DNA from: JAAKFL01 sp964629645
Lineage (GTDB): Bacteria > Chlamydiota > Chlamydiia > Chlamydiales > SLFE01
Reading direction: 5' to 3'
Assembly (NCBI GenBank): GCA_964629645.1
Contig: CAZVSU010000002.1
Location: 1-64,000, forward strand
DNA length: 64,000 nucleotides
Part shown: positions 1 to 7,297 of the stretch, piece by piece
Layout: the number at the start of each line of letters is the position of its first letter
Position numbering within the stretch: position 1 is the first letter of the stretch
Notes under the pieces: model-generated
The model's database searches: none
What the model was told of the DNA's origin: nothing
The model's input: only the letters and a program-made list of their open reading frames with translations
Translations under genes and position numbers: made by a program

Positions 1-54
1 TCCCGGCGGCTTAGAATTCGAATTTGTAGAAAAACTTTTTATAAGGTGTACTAG
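1..54. repeat. Right-arm fragment of palindromic repeat (copy 1)
   Basis: These 54 bases are identical to positions 197-250, the right arm of the full element that follows. The rest of this copy lies outside the window, so the window opens inside an array of at least two adjacent copies. No coding capacity is seen. Confidence 0.9.
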
Positions 55-250
55 TACTTAGTTAACAAAGTTTTTGATCAAATTCGGCATTGTAAGCGCC
101 GCGATGAGCCGATCTTAATCTGATCTATATTGTTAATATTGAGCTGATTGAGATCGGCTCTATATTGTTAATATTGAGCCGATTAAGATCGGCTCATCCC
201 GGCGGCTTAGAATTCGAATTTGTAGAAAAACTTTTTATAAGGTGTACTAG
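55..250. repeat. MITE-like palindromic repeat element (copy 2)
   Basis: The left arm (about 67-120) and the right arm (about 181-234) are imperfect inverted repeats of roughly 54 bases; both carry AAAGTTTTT, CAAATTCG and GATGAGCCGATCTTAATC when read from the same strand. The centre (121-180) carries a short tandem duplication. A shorter copy lies at 34975-35090 and a degraded inverted copy at 27697-27776. There is no transposase, so the element is non-autonomous or a dispersed hairpin repeat. As RNA the whole unit would fold into one long hairpin. Confidence 0.85.
125..194. repeat. 35-bp tandem duplication inside the palindromic repeat
   Basis: Two adjacent 35-base units (125-159 and 160-194) begin CTATATTGTTAATATTGAG and differ at only two positions. 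The duplication lengthens the loop of the palindromic element. The copy at 34975 has no such unit. Confidence 0.9.
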
Positions 251-327
251 GGCGGGACTCTTCCCTTTCATCTGGGCTTTTGAGAAAAATGACAATCTGG
301 TAGCGTGGCGATCGGTGAGGTCCCGGA

Positions 328-2409
328 ATGTCGCATCTTAAAAGCTGGTTTTTAAAGCACCAAGAAAGGCAAGATCGCTTTGCCTCGTTGAACGATCTCA
401 TGTTCGCCGAAAGCAAAAGGCACTATCCTCAATTCCGTTTAAGCTTATTCAACTTTCAACTCGTCTTCCATTTTTTCACACACGCTCTTATCTTCTACTT
501 TCTCAGCCACGAACTCACGAACCGATCGTTTACTTTAGTGATTGCCATTAGTTCCTGGAAGATGCTCATTGTGGCCGCGTGGTGGGGGGGGCTTGAGCTT
601 CTGCGTTCACAAGTGAGGAATCTCTACCGAATCAACAATCTGCTCGAACTCGAAAAAGCCATCGGATTTTGGCTTATTTTAACGGTTTTTATCTGCATAC
701 CCATAACTGCAGCAGGCGTTTATTTTGGTTACACCGCTTATATAGACTCGCTCTACAATAGACCCTTTATCATTCCCTTGTATGCCTCCTTAGTTTGTTT
801 GATGCTCGTGATCCGCTTGCCTGTTTCAACGCTGCATTCTGGTATTTACGGAATCTCGAGGGTGATACGCCCCCATTTTTCAATGATTATGGCCTACAGC
901 TTCGGACTCTTAGTCCTCGCTCTCACGTGGCCGACGCTCAAGATCTTCGGCATTTTTCTTGCGATTTTGACACAGTCCCTTGTTTCCAGTTATTTAACAT
1001 TTTACTATGCGCGCTACATGTATCGCCTGTACAACTTCTCTGTCAGACGACCAAAGCGATTCGAATTTCGAGATTTCTTCAAACGACTCTCCCCTCTTCA
1101 TTTTGCTTTGGCAGCCCTTTCAAACATTTTCATGATCAGCGACTCCTTGCTCATTATCGGGTTTTATTATTTTACGGTCGGAAATTCTAAAGGTTTTCTC
1201 TTTTTGCAAATTATCTACCTGATTTCACCGCTCATCCAGGCCTCGACAAACTGGGCGCGTCTTTTCTACTTTGATAGAAAACGGCTCCGCAACAGCCAAC
1301 TTGACTTATTCATTAATGAATATGATCGCAACGTCGCTTACGTGGCCGCCTTTTTGGGACTGACGTTCGGTCTTTATGCCTTGATCGCCTCCTACGTTCT
1401 GATTTCACCGGTCGCTGCAAGCTATGTTGCCACTTTCCTCCCCTTTTTTCTCCTGCGCTCATTGATTGCCAACCTGCAGGTCAAAAAATTTAGTTATTTC
1501 TACTACGCCGATGTGATCTTAAGCGGATTGGTTCTCACGTCCGGCATCATTGCGATCTACTTAACAAACTCTTCCTTCCTTATGAAAAGCGCTGCGCTCG
1601 TGATCTTAATGATTGTCGTCCATGCTTTTTTGAAAAAAGATCACTTCCCTCAATTTCAAAGCACACGGTATCAAGGCCTCTACACAAATCTTTATTCTTG
1701 GCTCGCCCACCTGAAAAGAACGCCCGAATTCATCGAAGTTTACCGGCTTCACCTGGACAGCTATATAAAACTAGGGGAAAAGATCGCTTTAATCCGGAAA
1801 CTTTCTGAAGAATTGGCTCTTACGGACTATCAAGTCTGCTCAATCAAGGAAAAATACCTGATGGTTTTCAGAAGGGTGCAGCAAAAAACAGAGCTTCTCC
1901 CGGCCACCTATTTTGCGCGCTTAAGCGGCGGGCTGCTTAAGAAAGTGGATCGCAACCTCCTGAGCAACATCTCTTTAACTGACGGAGTCCGTTATTACAC
2001 CTATTCTTTCGAAGACAGCCCCATCATCAACGACTTGATGAATGAAGCGCACCGTTTTGCAGACATCCCCGAAAATTTGACTCTTGACCAGGTCACTGCC
2101 TTGTTCTTGGAGACATTTCCGGAAGGCACCTTTTATGATCCCTGCAAAAAACCAGGGCCTCTGGCTGAATCGATTCCAATTGATAGCGTCAGAAAGTTCA
2201 CCAGCCTTGTCTGGCAGTACCTCTTCAGGCAAAGAAAGCGCATGAAAGCCGATATGGACGTCACAGTTTTATTTGACGAAGAAATCGTGAAAGTGATCTT
2301 TGTCATTCCCAAAAAAGAATCCGATGATTTTCAAGAAAAGCTGCTTAACTGGCATAACTTTATTCACGCCACCAATATGAAACTCGCAGCTATTGCTTGC
2401 GGGAATTAA
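328..2409 (+). CDS. Polytopic membrane protein of polysaccharide export cluster
   Basis: This 693-residue protein has many hydrophobic segments over roughly residues 40-450, consistent with about 10-12 membrane helices, followed by a soluble tail of about 240 residues. A GGTGAGG ribosome-binding site (RBS) lies 7 bases before the ATG. The layout (integral membrane transporter-like part, then Wza-like and Wzz-like genes in the same direction) suggests a polysaccharide flippase or a PelG/Wzx-type transporter, but no diagnostic motif is visible, so the function is inferred from neighbours. The C-terminal tail is unusual for flippases. It lies directly downstream of the palindromic repeats. Confidence 0.6.
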   Translation: MSHLKSWFLKHQERQDRFASLNDLMFAESKRHYPQFRLSLFNFQLVFHFFTHALIFYFLSHELTNRSFTLVIAISSWKMLIVAAWWGGLELLRSQVRNLYRINNLLELEKAIGFWLILTVFICIPITAAGVYFGYTAYIDSLYNRPFIIPLYASLVCLMLVIRLPVSTLHSGIYGISRVIRPHFSMIMAYSFGLLVLALTWPTLKIFGIFLAILTQSLVSSYLTFYYARYMYRLYNFSVRRPKRFEFRDFFKRLSPLHFALAALSNIFMISDSLLIIGFYYFTVGNSKGFLFLQIIYLISPLIQASTNWARLFYFDRKRLRNSQLDLFINEYDRNVAYVAAFLGLTFGLYALIASYVLISPVAASYVATFLPFFLLRSLIANLQVKKFSYFYYADVILSGLVLTSGIIAIYLTNSSFLMKSAALVILMIVVHAFLKKDHFPQFQSTRYQGLYTNLYSWLAHLKRTPEFIEVYRLHLDSYIKLGEKIALIRKLSEELALTDYQVCSIKEKYLMVFRRVQQKTELLPATYFARLSGGLLKKVDRNLLSNISLTDGVRYYTYSFEDSPIINDLMNEAHRFADIPENLTLDQVTALFLETFPEGTFYDPCKKPGPLAESIPIDSVRKFTSLVWQYLFRQRKRMKADMDVTVLFDEEIVKVIFVIPKKESDDFQEKLLNWHNFIHATNMKLAAIACGN

Positions 2410-2450
2410 TCGAATTCAAGTATTAAAGAATTTAATCTCGATAGGAAAAC

Positions 2451-3608
2451 ATGAAAACGTTTTTTTGCCTGGCATTAAGGTTCTTTTTTATCTTCGGTCC
2501 GCTGTCGCTGCTCTTTTGTGGCTGCCAAGCCTTGGCGCCCGGAATGACAATACAAACGCGCTGCCGCAATCAGTTTGTCGAATCAAAACCTCTTGGGCTC
2601 GTGCCGGTGATCGAGATCACCCCGGAATTGATCTGTGAATTGGAGGCATGTGAGCAAAAGAGATGTTTGGGCACCTTGACATCCGATAACGCTCCCTACG
2701 ACTATGTCGTCGGGCCCCACGACCGCCTTATGATCAGCGTGTGGGGCCATCCGGAACTCAACTTGTCATCCGAATTAGAATCTTTCGGAGAAAGAACGAC
2801 CTACGTTGTCAACGGCAAAGGCAACATCTATTTCCCTTACGTTGGAGACGTGAGCGTCGCCGGTAAAACGATCGATCAGATTCGAACCGTAATGGCAGAA
2901 AGACTGTCGGACGTCGTTGTCAATCCTGTCGTCATTGTCGATGTTTGGGAGTTTCGAAGCCAGTTCATTAATGTCGTGGGCGAGGTGAACCTCCCTGCTA
3001 TGATTCCTCTTGAAGACATCCCGATCAAACCGATCGACGCGGTCGGCATTGCAGGAGGCATCACACCAAACGGCGATCTCCAACATGCTGTGTTATCCCG
3101 CGATGGATGCCTTCATGAAATCAATATCTTGCCCTCGCTCTACAATGGTGGAATTCAAAATCTTTATTTAAAGCACGGCGATGTTCTCTACGTACCGAAT
3201 CGCATCAACAATCAAGTCTATGTGCTCGGGGAACTCATACTGCCTCAAGCGATCTACTTTGATACCGATCAGTTAACGTTAAGCGATGCGATCGCAAGGT
3301 CGCTCGGGCTTGATCCTTTTGCATCGAACCCGGAGCTTGTCTATGTGTTCAGAGAAGAAGACAACGGTGAAAAAGTCGCCTATCACCTTGACGCAACCTC
3401 TCCGGCATCGCTTTTGCTGGCCAATGATTTTTGCCTCAAGCGCCAGGATATCATTTATGTCGGCCCTTATCGCCCTGCGCTTTTGAACCGCATCATGACC
3501 AATTTCCTCTCAACATCCAGAGTCATTGTCGACCTTGCGAGAACTGCTGACCACATCAATGATATCATCGAAGGGCGAAGAGCATTTGACAACGGAGGAG
3601 ATGATTAA
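2451..3608 (+). CDS. Wza-like polysaccharide export outer-membrane lipoprotein
   Basis: The protein has 385 residues. An N-terminal hydrophobic signal ends in the lipobox-like LLFCGC, so Cys25 is the likely lipidation site. Residues about 80-180 match the polysaccharide export (Poly_export) domain, with the typical opening YVVGPHDRLMISVWGHPEL. Two SLBB-like beta-grasp segments follow (about 170-330). Proteins of this family form the outer-membrane channel for capsule or exopolysaccharide. It lies 41 bases after the membrane protein and 1 base before the Wzz-like gene, so the three are almost certainly one operon. The family assignment is firm; the exported polymer is unknown. Confidence 0.85.
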   Translation: MKTFFCLALRFFFIFGPLSLLFCGCQALAPGMTIQTRCRNQFVESKPLGLVPVIEITPELICELEACEQKRCLGTLTSDNAPYDYVVGPHDRLMISVWGHPELNLSSELESFGERTTYVVNGKGNIYFPYVGDVSVAGKTIDQIRTVMAERLSDVVVNPVVIVDVWEFRSQFINVVGEVNLPAMIPLEDIPIKPIDAVGIAGGITPNGDLQHAVLSRDGCLHEINILPSLYNGGIQNLYLKHGDVLYVPNRINNQVYVLGELILPQAIYFDTDQLTLSDAIARSLGLDPFASNPELVYVFREEDNGEKVAYHLDATSPASLLLANDFCLKRQDIIYVGPYRPALLNRIMTNFLSTSRVIVDLARTADHINDIIEGRRAFDNGGDD

Positions 3609-3609
3609 G

Positions 3610-4950
3610 ATGAAACGGTCCCGTTCCAACAAGTCGTCTGTCACTCCAAGCCGGTTTAATTACCGTTTTAATATCCGCAACTACCTCAACTATACGCGCT
3701 TTTTGATCATACTGACGACGATACTATTCACAATAGGAGGAACATACTACGCGTTTTTCTTCACCCCCCGCTACCAAGCTTCGGTGTATTTAAGCAGCCA
3801 AGTTTATGGATCTCTCAGCGCAGCAGCCCTTTCGAAAGACAAAGCGATCCCCTTAGATGATAAAGAGACCTCCGCACCCAGGCAGCTCGAGCTGCTGCAA
3901 ACACCTCAGATTTTGACCGAACTTGTCAAAACGCTCGATCTTGACCTGACTGTTGAAGGAAAGGAAGCCGACAAATTCGTCATTTCAGAACTCGCTTTAT
4001 CACGATCTCTCTATAATGAGACTATTTTGATCACCGCAATCGATGATATCACTTACCGCGTTGACATCCCTGCCCGCAATTTCGAGGCCGAAGGGACGCT
4101 GAAATATCCCGAAGTATTCGCTCTTGATAGCGAAAATATGCTTCAAATCCAAATAGATGCCCTCCCCCAAACACGCGGGGCCACGCTGACACTCGTTAAA
4201 AGACCCATTGGCGAAACAATTGACGAGATCCTCGCCAACTGTCTTTTTGAAGCCCCGGGAGTCGATGATAAACTCGTGACAAATCTCATCCGCGTCTCCT
4301 ACACCGGGATGAATCCGCAAAAAATTGCCGCCATAGTCAACACGCTCGCCGATTTAGCCGTCAAAAATTCAAAAATGGAAGAAAAACGAGAAGCCTTTCA
4401 AACACTTGAGCTTATGAATTTAGAACGGGCTCAGGTTTTATCTTTTCTCAATCTCACCGGGCAGAAATTAGCCGAACTTAACAAGGGGCTACAGCGGGTC
4501 AGCATTAACGAGGAGATCGACTCAAAACTTGCCGCCGACCAGATGATTGAAGTGGAAAAAAATCTCGTGAAAGCAAAAGCCGAGCTATCGGCGCTAAAAA
4601 GGCAATCGACAGACCAAAACCCGAAAATTCAAGCGTCACTCGCGGGAATCGAAAGCCTCATTGCAGAACGGGATGAAATCCATAGAAAGGCATCGTTATC
4701 TCTGCAGGCCGGCGATGAACTGCTAGACCTCCAAAGAGACCTTCTCGTTTACACAAATCTCTATCAGGAAATATGCAGGAGCCTGCAGCAATTTCAAGCG
4801 CGCGCTGAATCGCCTGTGGGAAATTTATTCGTCCTTGAGTACGCGCAAGCCCCCGATACGCCGGTCAGTTATTCAAGACCCGTCATCATTTTGCTGAGCG
4901 CTTTAATCGGCATGATCTGCGGTTATATTTTAGCTCTTGTGCTCGATTAA
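3610..4950 (+). CDS. Wzz-like polysaccharide chain-length determinant
   Basis: The protein has 446 residues from the ATG at 3610. That start has GGAGGAG nine bases upstream; a longer reading frame from 3526 would overlap the preceding gene. It has one membrane helix near residues 30-50, a long periplasmic part rich in coiled coil (about 250-400), and a second helix at the extreme C terminus (PVIILLSALIGMICGYILAL). This is the architecture of polysaccharide co-polymerases (Wzz/KpsE/GNVR type). No Walker motif or tyrosine kinase domain is present, so it is not a full Wzc/BY-kinase. It presumably pairs with the Wza-like lipoprotein. Confidence 0.82.
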   Translation: MKRSRSNKSSVTPSRFNYRFNIRNYLNYTRFLIILTTILFTIGGTYYAFFFTPRYQASVYLSSQVYGSLSAAALSKDKAIPLDDKETSAPRQLELLQTPQILTELVKTLDLDLTVEGKEADKFVISELALSRSLYNETILITAIDDITYRVDIPARNFEAEGTLKYPEVFALDSENMLQIQIDALPQTRGATLTLVKRPIGETIDEILANCLFEAPGVDDKLVTNLIRVSYTGMNPQKIAAIVNTLADLAVKNSKMEEKREAFQTLELMNLERAQVLSFLNLTGQKLAELNKGLQRVSINEEIDSKLAADQMIEVEKNLVKAKAELSALKRQSTDQNPKIQASLAGIESLIAERDEIHRKASLSLQAGDELLDLQRDLLVYTNLYQEICRSLQQFQARAESPVGNLFVLEYAQAPDTPVSYSRPVIILLSALIGMICGYILALVLD

Positions 4951-4982
4951 ACTTAAGAGACAAAACAGGGACCAAAAATTTC

Positions 4983-5099
4983 GATGTACGGGAAACTCCA
5001 CAGAAATGGCACTGATTTCTGTGACGCTCTTTTCGCCTTCTTTGACTCTACGGAGTATAGAAGGGATCTCATGCACATGAATGTCTATTCCCGTACATC
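4983..5099 (+). ncRNA. Putative structured RNA upstream of reverse transcriptase
   Basis: The 117-base segment is closed by a perfect 12-bp inverted repeat, GATGTACGGGAA (4983-4994) with TTCCCGTACATC (5088-5099). Inside are a perfect 9-bp hairpin (4999-5007 with 5015-5023, loop of 7) and a second hairpin (CCTTCT 5036-5041 with AGAAGG 5059-5064, topped by ACTC/GAGT around a 4-base loop). It ends 24 bases before the reverse transcriptase start. Retrons and some defence-associated reverse transcriptases (DRT families) carry a template or effector RNA in exactly this place. The fold is seen in the sequence; its role as an RNA gene is inference. Confidence 0.55.
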
Positions 5100-5123
5100 C
5101 TTTAACTGCGTTCATCACAAGAT

Positions 5124-6452
5124 ATGAGATTACTGACGAAGCTGTCACTTGAAAATCTTCACGACCCCAACCGATACGAGAGGCAAATCGATAAAATTTT
5201 CAATAAAATGAAAAGCCTTCACGGCTTAGGCGCTCTTTTCGAGCAGAAGCAAGATTCTGTCCCCCTCTTTACTTTCGGCTACGACAGGAGAAACTTGGCA
5301 AAAATTTTGGCCGCAAGCGTCAAGAAAGAATCCTATTTCTATTCCCCGCAAACCCAATTTAAAATCGTCACAAAAAATAAAGAACGAATCATCTACAGTT
5401 TTTCTCAAACAGATAAAATTGTGCTTGGCGTTCTCTCCAATCTTCTTAACGAAATGTTTCACCCATTTTTAAGCCCGAACGTCTACTCCTATCGCCATAG
5501 AATCACGGCCAAAAATGAAGTGGCAGATCTCGGCCACTATGTCGCGGAACAAAGAAAGAAAAGAGCGGCCAAAGGGCTCTATTTTTTTCAGACAGATATT
5601 GCGTCTTATTCCGATCATGTGATCGTCTCTCCCAGTTCTCCTTTTTGGGATTTAATTCAGACTTTTTTTAACGAGCTCAATATCCGGCCGACGGATTATC
5701 AGTGGTATTTGATTCAAGGCGCAATTCGTCCGGAATATTACAACATCAACGGCTCGCTGCAACAAAACATCAAAGGACTCCCCACCGGCTCACCGATCAC
5801 GACATTACTGTATAATTTTTACACAACAAAAGTTGACCATCTCTTTACCCACCTCCCGACATTATTTTATGCCCGTTATTCTGACGACCTTATTCTCTGC
5901 GATCCCAGTCTTGATAAAGTCAGGCTCGCAGAAGAGTCCATTCACGACACGATGAAATCTCTTGGTCTCAGCCTCAGCGAAAAAAAGACCCATCGCATGT
6001 ATCTTAGCCCTTCCGGCCGGCCAGGAGAAGAACCGGGGTGGAAAGGCTGCAGCACGCTGGAGCTTCTGGGCCATTCTTTGAACGCTTTTGGAGCTTACAC
6101 CATCTCTTTTAAAAGGCAGAAAAAACTCCTCGATCAAACAAAAGCCCGCATTTCGAATACACTCAATCTTCTACGGGGGGAGACACAAGAACACTTGGGA
6201 AGAGCTGTCTGCGGCGCCGTAAACGACTATTTTGTCGATCCAAACATCGGCGGCAACCTCGCAAAAACGGCGGTGAGAAACAGTAACGACGTCAAAGCCT
6301 TAGCCCATCTCGACTACTTGATCGCCCTTGCCGTCGCTGAACGAATAAGCGGCATCCGAGGCCCTCAATCTTTTCGGAGGGTCCCCTACAGGAAAATAAG
6401 AGAAGATTGGAAACTGATCTCCTTGACACGCTTGAGAAATGAGTCTTTTTAA
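5124..6452 (+). CDS. Reverse transcriptase, unclassified bacterial type
   Basis: The protein has 442 residues. The polymerase motifs are in order: motif A FQTDIASYSD (Asp158), motif B GLPTGSP (218-224), motif C YSDD (252-255) and a motif D-like LGLSLSEKKTH near 280-290. No maturase, HNH endonuclease or integrase domain is seen, so it is not a normal group II intron protein or retrotransposon. Retron hallmarks NAxxH and VTG are not evident, and motif B lacks the QGxxxSP form of diversity-generating retroelements. No clear RBS precedes the ATG. A folded segment sits just upstream, and the 3' end overlaps the opposite-strand FGE-fold gene by 4 bp. A DRT/unknown-group RT is the best guess. Confidence 0.85.
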   Translation: MRLLTKLSLENLHDPNRYERQIDKIFNKMKSLHGLGALFEQKQDSVPLFTFGYDRRNLAKILAASVKKESYFYSPQTQFKIVTKNKERIIYSFSQTDKIVLGVLSNLLNEMFHPFLSPNVYSYRHRITAKNEVADLGHYVAEQRKKRAAKGLYFFQTDIASYSDHVIVSPSSPFWDLIQTFFNELNIRPTDYQWYLIQGAIRPEYYNINGSLQQNIKGLPTGSPITTLLYNFYTTKVDHLFTHLPTLFYARYSDDLILCDPSLDKVRLAEESIHDTMKSLGLSLSEKKTHRMYLSPSGRPGEEPGWKGCSTLELLGHSLNAFGAYTISFKRQKKLLDQTKARISNTLNLLRGETQEHLGRAVCGAVNDYFVDPNIGGNLAKTAVRNSNDVKALAHLDYLIALAVAERISGIRGPQSFRRVPYRKIREDWKLISLTRLRNESF

Positions 6453-7254
6453 AATGAAGATCGAGGCCTGTCAGAGACGCATCGAAACCCTGTGAAATCA
6501 TTGCAGTCGCTCTTATGCATGGGAGCCCGGTCAACAAGAGGCACCCTGATATCGCTTTGTTCGACAGCTCCCCTCCGGATGCACATGAATTGGGATGTTT
6601 CCCTTTTCTTAAGTGGCATCGTATCAAAACAGCTTGATGTCCATTCAGCGACGTTTGTCACTCTTTCGTCGTTGTCCCGAAAGTTTGCCAGCTTTTCAGA
6701 TTCTTGGGCTAAAATCGCCGCAATTTCCCATTCTGCTTCTGTTGGAAGCCGTTTCCCGACCCACTTTGAATAGGCTTCGGCATCTTCGTAAGTGACGCCG
6801 ACAACGGGCTCATGCCCTTTTCCCGCTTCGTAAGTGCCGTATTTCCATGTTGCGGGGGTCTTCCTCCCTGTCGCTTTGACAAATCGTTCATACTGGGCGT
6901 TTGACACCTCGTATTGGTCGATGTAAAACCCCTTAACTTGGATCGATCGATCTCCAAGCTCAAGGGTGGAAGGGGGGACATAAATCATCTCTGAAGAGAA
7001 GTCGCCCGGAGGACGCGCTCTGTCTCTTATCGAAAAGATGTCAACCAAAGAAATGACATCGGAATCGCAANNNNNNNNNNGGCGCGAAATGCAAGATCGG
7101 GGTCTTCAGACCCTTGAGGCCTCCCGACCGCATCGCTGAAGAGGATGGCCCGACAGCCTTGCCCCTCTCGGCACCCGCGCGCCGGTAAACAAGCAGGGCT
7201 CAGGATCAAGCTAAGAGCGATACCTTGCCTTATTAGAGCGATCACGTTTATCAT
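6449..7254 (-). CDS. FGE-sulfatase (formylglycine-enzyme fold) secreted protein, split by gap
   Basis: The C-terminal part (6449-7069) is a clear FGE-sulfatase domain: MIYVPPSTLELGD, FYIDQYEVSNAQYERFV, KRLPTEAEWEIAA, NVAEWTSS and terminal GFRCVSD. The reading frame stays open to the N-gap at 7071. On the far side (7081-7254) a different frame, shifted only because the gap length is arbitrary, gives an N terminus with a hydrophobic signal-like segment. One gene spanning the gap is the simplest reading. The usual RGGSW before the catalytic Cys pair is altered to IRRGAV, so a non-catalytic or binding role is possible. Members of this fold include PvdO and DGR target proteins. Confidence 0.65.
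7071..7080. other. Assembly gap (10 N)
   Basis: Ten undetermined bases interrupt the leftward FGE-fold gene. The flanking frames do not match, so the true gap length is not 10. Confidence 1.
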
Positions 7255-7297
7255 AAGACCTCATGACAACTCCTACCCTACCAGAATTAAAAAATAA

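Noticed and set aside
125..194. Two 35-bp direct repeats as a mini CRISPR
   Set aside because: The units are directly adjacent without spacers and lie inside a palindromic element; no cas genes are present.
795..1190. 131-codon frame inside the first membrane protein gene
   Set aside because: It overlaps a longer, better supported gene in another frame and shows no domain or RBS.
4930..5148. Leftward 72-codon open frame across the RT upstream spacer
   Set aside because: It is built mostly on the inverted-repeat region, overlaps both flanking genes, lacks an RBS and has no recognisable product.
5069..6606. Shared 12-mer ATGCACATGAAT in the RT upstream spacer and in the FGE-fold gene, as a DGR template/variable repeat
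   Set aside because: The flanks do not align, mismatches are not restricted to A positions, and the orientation is wrong. Twelve bases alone are not a repeat pair.
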